Shown piece after piece: positions 58,416 to 64,000 of a stretch of 64,000 nucleotides of DNA. The notes beneath the pieces were generated by a model. That model was given only the letters and a program-made list of their open reading frames with translations, had not been told where the DNA came from and did not search any database. Source of the stretch: Bradyrhizobium sp. Rc3b (lineage in GTDB: Bacteria > Pseudomonadota > Alphaproteobacteria > Rhizobiales > Xanthobacteraceae). Each line of letters opens with the position of its first letter. Position 1 is the stretch's first letter. The DNA is taken from contig NZ_FOUS01000001.1 in assembly GCF_900114915.1 (NCBI RefSeq), positions 62,001 through 126,000 on the forward strand, written 5' to 3'. The translations under genes were made by a program, and so were the position numbers.

Positions 58416-59126
58416 ATGACGCCAGCCGAGATCGCCCCCAAGGACCGCCTGATCGTCGCGCTCGATCTGCCCAGCGTCGATGCCGCGGAGGCGACGATCA
58501 ACCGCCTCGGCGACAGCGTCAGCTTCTACAAGATCGGCTACCGACTCGCTTATGCCGGCGGATTGCCGCTGGTCGGCAGGCTCGCCGACAAGGGCAAGAA
58601 GGTCTTTCTCGATCTCAAGCTGCACGACATCGGCAACACCGTGATGCAAGGCGTCGAAAGCATCACCAGGCTTGGCGCCACATTCCTCACCGTGCACGCC
58701 TATCCGCAGACCATGAAGGGCGCGGTCGAAGGCCGCGGCAATTCCAGCCTGAAGATCCTCGCCGTCACGGTGCTGACCTCCTACAACGAGGACGATCTGC
58801 ACGCGGCCGGCTATCGGCTCGGCGTCTCCGAGCTGGTCGAGGCCCGCGCGCAGCAGGCCCAGGTGCTTGGCATCGACGGACTGGTGTCCTCGCCTGAGGA
58901 GGTTGGGGCCTTGCGCAAGATCGTCGGGCACCAGATGCATCTCGTCACCCCCGGCATCCGGCCGGTCGGTTCGGCGACCGGCGACCAGAAGCGCATCATG
59001 ACGCCGGGCCGCGCGATCGCGGCCGGCGCCGATTATCTCGTCGTCGGACGGCCGGTCGTCGAAGCCGCCGATCCGAAGGCGATTGCGGAAGCCATCCAGG
59101 CCGAGATCGCGCAAGCGCTCGGCTAA
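58416..59126 (+). CDS. pyrF: Orotidine-5'-phosphate decarboxylase
   Basis: Last step of UMP synthesis. [10 protein letters not shown], then [14 protein letters not shown] with the catalytic Asp66-Lys68-Asp71 triad, and the final TPGIRP and VVGRPV phosphate-binding segments identify it. The 236 residues are typical of the barrel enzyme. It lies in a same-strand run with the FMN reductase and the DUF1330 gene. Confidence 0.97.
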   Translation: MTPAEIAPKDRLIVALDLPSVDAAEATINRLGDSVSFYKIGYRLAYAGGLPLVGRLADKGKKVFLDLKLHDIGNTVMQGVESITRLGATFLTVHAYPQTMKGAVEGRGNSSLKILAVTVLTSYNEDDLHAAGYRLGVSELVEARAQQAQVLGIDGLVSSPEEVGALRKIVGHQMHLVTPGIRPVGSATGDQKRIMTPGRAIAAGADYLVVGRPVVEAADPKAIAEAIQAEIAQALG

Positions 59127-59149
59127 TCAACAAACAAGGGAGAAGAACA

Positions 59150-59461
59150 ATGGCAAAAGGCTACTGGATCGGGCGCGTCGATGTGAGCAGTGACGAGGGC
59201 TACAAGCCCTATGCCGTCGCCAATGGTCCGATCTTCAAGAAGTGGGGTGGCCGCTTTGTTGTCCGCGCCGGCAAGTTCACCACCGTCGAAGGCGCTAGCC
59301 GCACCCGCAACGTCGTGATCGAATTCCCGGACTACGAGACCGCGATCGCCTGCTACAATTCGCCGGAGTACCAGGCCAACATCAAGGTGCGCCAGCCCCA
59401 CTCGGTCGCCGATCTCATCATCATCGAGGGCTATGACGGTCCGCAGCCGTCTGACTCGTAG
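59150..59461 (+). CDS. DUF1330 family protein
   Basis: A 103-residue dimeric alpha-beta barrel-type protein. KGYWIGRVDVSSDEGYKPYAVANGPIF and FPDYETAIACYNSPEYQ are the DUF1330 signatures. Function is unknown; relatives resemble monooxygenase-like stress proteins. It starts 23 nt after pyrF behind a GGGAGAAG ribosome-binding site. Confidence 0.9.
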   Translation: MAKGYWIGRVDVSSDEGYKPYAVANGPIFKKWGGRFVVRAGKFTTVEGASRTRNVVIEFPDYETAIACYNSPEYQANIKVRQPHSVADLIIIEGYDGPQPSDS

Positions 59462-59482
59462 ATTTCGACTGCGGCGCTCTCT

Positions 59483-59667
59483 TACCCTCCCCTGGAGGGG
59501 GAGGGTCGATCGCGCGCAGCGCGAGCGGGGTGGGGTGATCTCTCCACTCGGGCACTGTGCGCCGGGGAGAGACCGTCACCCCACCCCGCTGTGCATTCCG
59601 CTTCGCTGCATGCCCAGCGACCCACGAGCGAGCTACGCTCGTCTCGGACCCCTCCCAGGGGAGGGTG
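59483..59667. repeat. GC-rich palindromic repeat, family B-like (long copy)
   Basis: ACCCTCCCCTGGAGGGGGAGGGT opens the element and CCCCTCCCAGGGGAGGGTG closes it. Inner arms GGGGTGGGGTGA and TCACCCCACCCC pair across CTCTCC/GGAGAG stretches. It occupies the DUF1330-dapB gap. Confidence 0.8.
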
Positions 59668-59745
59668 CAAGCATGCCGCGCGTTCCTGCCCCTCGGTTGC
59701 CGGAACTGCGTCCCCCCGCTACAACGGCCGTGAGAGGATCACACC

Positions 59746-60561
59746 ATGTCCGACATGCGCCTGATTGTTGCTGGAGCCGGTGGCCGGATGGGCCGCGCGC
59801 TGGTGCGGGCGATTGCCGAGAGCAAAGGCGCGGTGCTGGCCGGCGCGCTCGAGGCCCCCGGCTCGGAGCTGCTCGGCAAGGATGCCGGTGTGCTCGCAGG
59901 GCTGCCGGCCAACGACATCAAGCTCTCCGCTGACCTCTGGGCGATGTCGAAGGAGGCCGACGGCATCCTCGACTTCACCGTTCCGGCGGCGACCATCGCC
60001 AATGTCGCGATCGCGGCACAGCGCGGGATCGTGCATGTCGTCGGCACGACCGGGTTGTCCGGCTCCGACAACGCCGTGATCAAGAGCGTCACCAACCGCG
60101 CCGTCGTGGTGCAATCAGGCAATATGAGCCTCGGCGTCAATCTGCTGGCCGCCGTGGTCAAGCGCGTCGCCAAGGCGCTCGACCAGAGTTTTGATATCGA
60201 GATCGTCGAGACCCATCACCGCATGAAGGTCGACGCGCCATCCGGCACCGCGCTGATGCTGGGGCAGGCCGCAGCCAGCGGTCGCGGCGTCACCCTCGAT
60301 GACCATTCCGAGCGCGGCCGTGACGGCATCACCGGCGCGCGCAGGCCGGGCAATATCGGTTTCGCCTCGTTGCGCGGCGGCACCGTCGCCGGCGATCACA
60401 GCGTCACCTTCCTCGGCCCGTTCGAGCGCCTGACGCTGTCGCATCAGGCCGAGGACCGCATGCTGTTCGCCCATGGCGCGCTGAAGGCGGCGCTCTGGGC
60501 ACACGGCAAGAAGCCCGGGCACTACTCCATGGCCGACGTGCTCGGCCTGTCCGACATCTAA
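59746..60561 (+). CDS. dapB: 4-hydroxy-tetrahydrodipicolinate reductase
   Basis: Reduces the cyclic lysine and diaminopimelate precursor with NAD(P)[17 protein letters not shown] (about 6-21) is the dinucleotide motif. [30 protein letters not shown] (the catalytic His and Lys loop) and the GFASLRGG region follow. The 271-residue length is normal. gpmA begins 23 nt downstream. Confidence 0.98.
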   Translation: MSDMRLIVAGAGGRMGRALVRAIAESKGAVLAGALEAPGSELLGKDAGVLAGLPANDIKLSADLWAMSKEADGILDFTVPAATIANVAIAAQRGIVHVVGTTGLSGSDNAVIKSVTNRAVVVQSGNMSLGVNLLAAVVKRVAKALDQSFDIEIVETHHRMKVDAPSGTALMLGQAAASGRGVTLDDHSERGRDGITGARRPGNIGFASLRGGTVAGDHSVTFLGPFERLTLSHQAEDRMLFAHGALKAALWAHGKKPGHYSMADVLGLSDI

Positions 60562-60584
60562 TCGAACTTAACGGAAAGCAGTCA

Positions 60585-61208
60585 ATGAGCGAACGTCTTC
60601 TCGTGCTCGTGCGCCACGGCCAGAGCGAATGGAATCTGAAGAACCTGTTCACGGGTTGGAAGGACCCTGACCTCACCGAGCTCGGCGTCAAAGAAGCCAC
60701 GGAAGCCGGCCGCAAGCTGAAGGCGCAGGGCCTCGTGTTCGACGTCGCCTACACTTCGGTGCTCACGCGCGCGCAGCACACGCTCGACCTCATTCTCGGC
60801 GAGCTCGGCCAGGAGGGCTTGCCGACGGCCAAGAACCTCGCGTTGAACGAGCGCGACTACGGCGATCTCTCCGGCCTCAACAAGGACGACGCGCGCAAGA
60901 AATGGGGTGAGGACCAGGTGCTGATCTGGCGCCGCTCCTACGACGTGCCGCCGCCCGGCGGCGAAAGCCTGAAGGATACGCTCGCGCGCGCGCTGCCGTA
61001 TTACGTGCAGGAGATCCTGCCCGGCGTGCTCAACGGCAAGCGTACCCTCGTCGCCGCCCACGGCAATTCGCTGCGCGCGCTGATCATGGTGCTGGAAAAG
61101 CTCTCGCCCGAAGGCATCTTGAAGCGCGAGCTGGCGACGGGTGTGCCGATCATCTACCGCCTCAACGCGGATTCGACCGTGGCCTCGAAGCTCGATCTGG
61201 CGGGTTAA
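60585..61208 (+). CDS. gpmA: 2,3-bisphosphoglycerate-dependent phosphoglycerate mutase
   Basis: Interconverts 3- and 2-phosphoglycerate. [20 protein letters not shown] contains the phosphorylated His11. [21 protein letters not shown] and [11 protein letters not shown] complete the active site. At 207 residues it is the short alphaproteobacterial form, lacking the C-terminal extension of the E. coli enzyme. It follows dapB in the same transcript. Confidence 0.97.
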   Translation: MSERLLVLVRHGQSEWNLKNLFTGWKDPDLTELGVKEATEAGRKLKAQGLVFDVAYTSVLTRAQHTLDLILGELGQEGLPTAKNLALNERDYGDLSGLNKDDARKKWGEDQVLIWRRSYDVPPPGGESLKDTLARALPYYVQEILPGVLNGKRTLVAAHGNSLRALIMVLEKLSPEGILKRELATGVPIIYRLNADSTVASKLDLAG

Positions 61209-61216
61209 GGACGGTC

Positions 61217-61310
61217 CCGTAGGGTGGGCAAAGGCGCACAGCGCCGTGCCCACGATCTTTCCATGATAGCTGACGTAAGGTGGGCACGCTTCGCTTTGCC
61301 CACCCTACGG
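61217..61310. repeat. Palindromic repeat, family C (second copy)
   Basis: CCGTAGGGTGGGCAAAG at the left is matched exactly by CTTTGCCCACCCTACGG at the right, with an inner CGTGCCCAC and GTGGGCACG pair. The same family is at 46695-46790. It lies between convergent genes, a plausible bidirectional terminator. Confidence 0.88.
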
Positions 61311-61327
61311 CAGTGTGCTTGCGGTGC

Positions 61328-62224
61328 CTACTGCATCCCCAGCTGTCCGGCCTCCCAGCCCAGCATCGCCTGCTTGCGGGTGATGCCCCAGTGATAGCCG
61401 GTGAGCGTGCCGCTCTTGCCGAGCGCGCGGTGGCAGGGCACGACGAACGAGACCGGGTTCTTGCCGACTGCCGCGCCGACGGCACGCGAGGCCTTCGGGC
61501 TGTTGATGTTGCAGGCGATGTCGGAATAGGACACCGCGCGCCCCATCGGGATTTTCAGCAGCGTCTCCCACACCCGGACCTCGAAATCGGTGCCGATCAT
61601 CACCACGCGCAGCGGCTGGTCCGGCCGCCACAGCTTCGTATCGAAGATGCGCGCAGCGAGCGGCGCCGTGCCTTCGTGATCCTCGACATAGGTGGCGTTC
61701 GGCCAGCGCCGGGTCATGTCAGCGAGCGCAATCTTCTCCTCGCCGTGATCGGCGAAGGCAAGCCCCGACAGGCCGCGGTCGGTCGCGATCACGATCGCGG
61801 TGCCGAACGGCGAGGGGTGAAAGCCGTAACGCAGGGTCAGGCCAGCGCCGCCGTTCTTCCATTCGCCTGGCGACATGGCTTCGTGGGTCACGAAGAGATC
61901 GTGCAGCCGTCCCGGGCCTGACAGCCCGGAGTCGAGCGCGGCGTCGAGAATGCTCGCGGAATCGCGCAAGAGGCCTTTGGCGTGATCGAGCGTCAGCGCT
62001 TGCATGAAAGCCTTCGGCGTGATCGAGGCCCAGCGGCGGAACAGATGGTGCAGCTCATCCGGCGTGACCCCGGCCGCATCCGCCATCGCCTCGATGGTCG
62101 GCTGCGCGCGCCAGTTCTCCGAGATGAAGGCGATCGCCCGGCGCACCGAATCATAGTCGCGCAGCGCGGCGTTCTGGGTGCCCGGCCTGGCCAGGCGCTG
62201 GTCATGTATGGCGAGTGTCATCAT
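61328..62224 (-). CDS. Ada-like AraC-type regulator with O6-methylguanine-DNA methyltransferase domain
   Basis: A 298-residue protein. An AraC-type helix-turn-helix region (about 25-122) has ADAAGVTPDELHHLFRRW. It is followed by an O6-alkylguanine transferase domain with SFVVPCHRALGKSG, Cys264 being the alkyl acceptor. The N-terminal zinc domain of E. coli Ada, which carries the methylphosphotriester cysteine, is missing. So it can repair alkylated guanine but its switch for transcription must differ. Convergent with gpmA. Confidence 0.93.
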   Translation of the reverse strand: MMTLAIHDQRLARPGTQNAALRDYDSVRRAIAFISENWRAQPTIEAMADAAGVTPDELHHLFRRWASITPKAFMQALTLDHAKGLLRDSASILDAALDSGLSGPGRLHDLFVTHEAMSPGEWKNGGAGLTLRYGFHPSPFGTAIVIATDRGLSGLAFADHGEEKIALADMTRRWPNATYVEDHEGTAPLAARIFDTKLWRPDQPLRVVMIGTDFEVRVWETLLKIPMGRAVSYSDIACNINSPKASRAVGAAVGKNPVSFVVPCHRALGKSGTLTGYHWGITRKQAMLGWEAGQLGMQ

Positions 62225-62278
62225 GACTGGAAATGTAGGAGAGGGACGGGTGGGAAACCACCCGATTTCTGACTGCGC

Positions 62279-62809
62279 TCAGGTCACCGGATTGTAGGTC
62301 GGGCCGCGCCGGGCGGCATTCAGGGCGCCGACCAAAGCATTGTAAAAACTCGCTTTTTCCTCCGGCCCGAGAAAGCCGGCAATGAGAATCCGGCGGCCGC
62401 GCGAGATCAGATAGAGGTGCTCGATGCCGTATTCCTCGTCGACCTCCTGGTCGATCCGGACCCAGAGCGGATTGAACGTCCATTCCGAGACCTGGCCGCG
62501 ATGGCTGACGCGGCGCACGCGCAGCTCCGACGGCGTGACCACGATCTCCTCGCTGGCCCGCGCCGCGCGGAAATTGGCCTTGAAGGCCCACCAGATCACG
62601 AGAACGTCGAGGCCGAAGAAACCGAACACCGGCCAGGCACCCATCATCAGGAAGGCGAGGCCCGTGACGAAGCTGACCACGCTCAGGAACAGCATCACGG
62701 CGAGGAAGCCGGTGCGGTTCAGCGAGCGGTGCGGCGTCAGCAGCGCGGAGAAGATCTGCGCGTCGCGCGGATCAGGATCGCTGCCGTCAATTTCGTTGCC
62801 TGTGCTCAT
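62279..62809 (-). CDS. DUF2244 family membrane protein
   Basis: A 176-residue protein with two adjacent TM segments (about 33-75) and a C-terminal cytoplasmic domain. LLTPHRSLNRTGFLAVM and the WTFNPLWVRI segment are DUF2244 features. Function is unknown. It is divergent from nth, with only 22 bp between the start codons, so the two promoters overlap the opposite coding regions. Confidence 0.88.
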   Translation of the reverse strand: MSTGNEIDGSDPDPRDAQIFSALLTPHRSLNRTGFLAVMLFLSVVSFVTGLAFLMMGAWPVFGFFGLDVLVIWWAFKANFRAARASEEIVVTPSELRVRRVSHRGQVSEWTFNPLWVRIDQEVDEEYGIEHLYLISRGRRILIAGFLGPEEKASFYNALVGALNAARRGPTYNPVT

Positions 62810-62831
62810 CGTCCCTCAGTATATCCCGATC

Positions 62832-63584
62832 ATGGCGAAAATCACCCGCAAGCCGGCTCCGCGCAAAGCGCCGGTGCCGAAGAAGAAGGCAAAGGCGGTC
62901 GTCGCAAAGCCGAACGCGCCCACCAAAAAGACGCTCAAGGCGATAAAGCGCTGGACGCCCGCCGAGGTCCATGAAGTCTTCAGCCGTTTCCGCAAGGCCA
63001 ATCCGGAGCCGAAGGGCGAGCTCGAGCACGTCAATCCGTTCACGCTGCTGGTCGCCGTGGTGCTGTCGGCACAGGCAACCGATGCCGGCGTCAACAAGGC
63101 GACGCGCGCCTTGTTCGAGGTCGCCGACACCCCGCAGAAGATGCTCGATCTCGGCGAGGAGTCTTTACGCGAGTACATCAAGACGATCGGCCTCTACCGC
63201 ACCAAGGCCAGGAACGTGATCGCGCTGTCGGCCAAGGTGCTCAGCGAGTTCGGCGGCGAGGTGCCGCGCACGCGCGCCGGGATCGAGTCGTTGCCCGGCG
63301 CCGGCCGCAAGACCGCCAACGTCGTGCTCAACATGGCCTTCGGCGAGCACACCATGGCGGTCGACACGCATGTCTTCCGCGTCGGCAATCGCACGGGACT
63401 TGCGCCCGGCAAGACGCCGCTCGAAGTCGAGCTTGGTCTCGAAAAGGTGATCCCGGCCGAGTTCATGCTGCATGCCCATCATTGGCTGATCCTCCATGGC
63501 CGCTATACTTGCCTCGCGCGCAAGCCGCGCTGTGAGGTCTGTCTGATCAACGATCTGTGCCGGTGGCCGGAGAAGACGGTGTGA
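62832..63584 (+). CDS. nth: Endonuclease III
   Basis: DNA glycosylase/AP lyase for oxidised pyrimidines. A basic Lys/Ala-rich leader (about 1-40) precedes the core. The helix-hairpin-helix SLPGAGRKTANVVL carries the catalytic Lys, and AVDTHVFRVGNR the catalytic Asp. The C-terminal cluster motif is CLARKPRCEVCLINDLC, four cysteines for a 4Fe-4S cluster. The ATG at 62832 gives 250 residues; the frame stays open upstream only as antisense of DUF2244. Confidence 0.97.
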   Translation: MAKITRKPAPRKAPVPKKKAKAVVAKPNAPTKKTLKAIKRWTPAEVHEVFSRFRKANPEPKGELEHVNPFTLLVAVVLSAQATDAGVNKATRALFEVADTPQKMLDLGEESLREYIKTIGLYRTKARNVIALSAKVLSEFGGEVPRTRAGIESLPGAGRKTANVVLNMAFGEHTMAVDTHVFRVGNRTGLAPGKTPLEVELGLEKVIPAEFMLHAHHWLILHGRYTCLARKPRCEVCLINDLCRWPEKTV

Positions 63585-63618
63585 TGGCGGTGAGAGCAGA
63601 GCGTCTTGGGGTAAAATC

Positions 63619-64000
63619 GTGAGTCAACAGGAACAAGTCCCACCCCCGGCTGCCGCTGCAACGCCTGTCCCACCACCGAAGCCGACGCAGCGGCCAGCGA
63701 CTTCGCTGGGGAGCCGGTTCGCGATCCCGCTATTCGCTGTGATCGTCGCGCTCGGCTTCGTCGCGCTGGCGACGCTGCGCTTCGACGAATGGGTCGGCAA
63801 TGCCGTGATCCAGACCACGAATGATGCCTATGTGCGCGCCGAGCTGACACGGCTTTCGAGCCGCGTCTCGGGTGAAGTGCTGACCGTCGCCGTCACCGAC
63901 TTCCAGCGGGTCAAGGCCGGTGATCTCCTGATCCAGATCGATCCCGCCGATTACGAGGCCCAGGTCGCGCAGTCCGAAGCTTCGGTCGCCGCCGCTCAGG
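63619..64000 (+). CDS. HlyD/EmrA-family membrane fusion protein (partial, C-terminus outside window)
   Basis: The frame opens at GTG 63619 and runs to the window edge (127 codons). A Pro/Ala-rich leader is followed by one TM segment (about 34-54). TNDAYVRAELTRLSSRVSGEVLTV and the lipoyl-like GDLLIQIDPADYEAQVAQSEA are the EmrA/HlyD signatures. It is the periplasmic adaptor of a drug-efflux or type I secretion system, whose transporter is probably the next gene. Confidence 0.93.
   Translation, partial: MSQQEQVPPPAAAATPVPPPKPTQRPATSLGSRFAIPLFAVIVALGFVALATLRFDEWVGNAVIQTTNDAYVRAELTRLSSRVSGEVLTVAVTDFQRVKAGDLLIQIDPADYEAQVAQSEASVAAAQ

Overview
This 64 kb stretch looks like the origin-proximal part of a Bradyrhizobium chromosome (order Hyphomicrobiales, Nitrobacteraceae). 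The reasons are high GC with strong third-position GC, protein sequences of the Bradyrhizobium/Rhodopseudomonas type, the parA-rsmG-mnmG-mnmE-rho and PPSR-maf-coaE-dnaQ-secB gene orders, a hisB..hisHAF-hisE-coaA cluster, and several families of GC-rich palindromic intergenic repeats typical of that genus. No tRNA, rRNA or CRISPR array was seen.

Layout. (1) 1-7161, minus strand: parA (cut by the window edge), rsmG, mnmG, mnmE, rho, hemJ. Five parS-like sites lie between 972 and 3507. (2) 7162-7620: an intergenic region flanked on the right by the alphaproteobacterial 'origin' genes. It carries four GANTC sites in 49 bp and two DnaA-box-like cores one helical turn apart, and is the best candidate for the replication origin. 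hemE and aroE, expected here from the Caulobacter order, are absent. (3) 7621-14170: PPSR, maf, coaE, dnaQ, secB (opposite strand), Tim44-like protein, MltA, Smr protein. (4) 14167-18518: a membrane protein of unknown function and hslV-GNAT-UPF0314-hslU behind an RpoH-type promoter. (5) 18710-23622: histidine genes and coaA. (6) 23723-28821: zinc-ribbon protein, PerM-type transporter, exported phosphatase-like protein, hybrid histidine kinase, secreted protein.

(7) 28918-36469: comM, the ATPase of natural transformation, is split in frame by a 6.0 kb element carrying a large serine recombinase, a ParB-like protein, a small coupled ORF and two accessory gene pairs. One pair is a two-membrane-segment protein plus a small, possibly Cas2-fold protein. 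The other is a DUF4365 nuclease-like protein plus a 388-residue partner. The two plus-strand pairs sit behind diverged copies of the same leader sequence. Removing the element at a shared 5-bp core restores a normal comM reading frame. This is the most novel part of the window and a plausible unrecognised defence or mobility system.

(8) 36698-42346: PilZ protein and part of a Tad/Cpa pilus locus (tadD; cpaB, C, D, E) without the motor, platform, pilin or prepilin peptidase genes. The first gene of each pilus transcription unit starts inside or just after a strong inverted repeat. (9) 42814-53420: gshB, yraN, rsmI, lipoprotein, hemW, rdgB, rph, hrcA, grpE, a Tat-exported nicotinamidase, a secreted protein. 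(10) 53682-64000: dnaK with a textbook RpoH promoter, dnaJ, pmtA-like gene, FMN reductase, pyrF, DUF1330, dapB, gpmA, Ada-like gene, DUF2244, nth, and the start of a HlyD/EmrA-type gene cut by the window edge.
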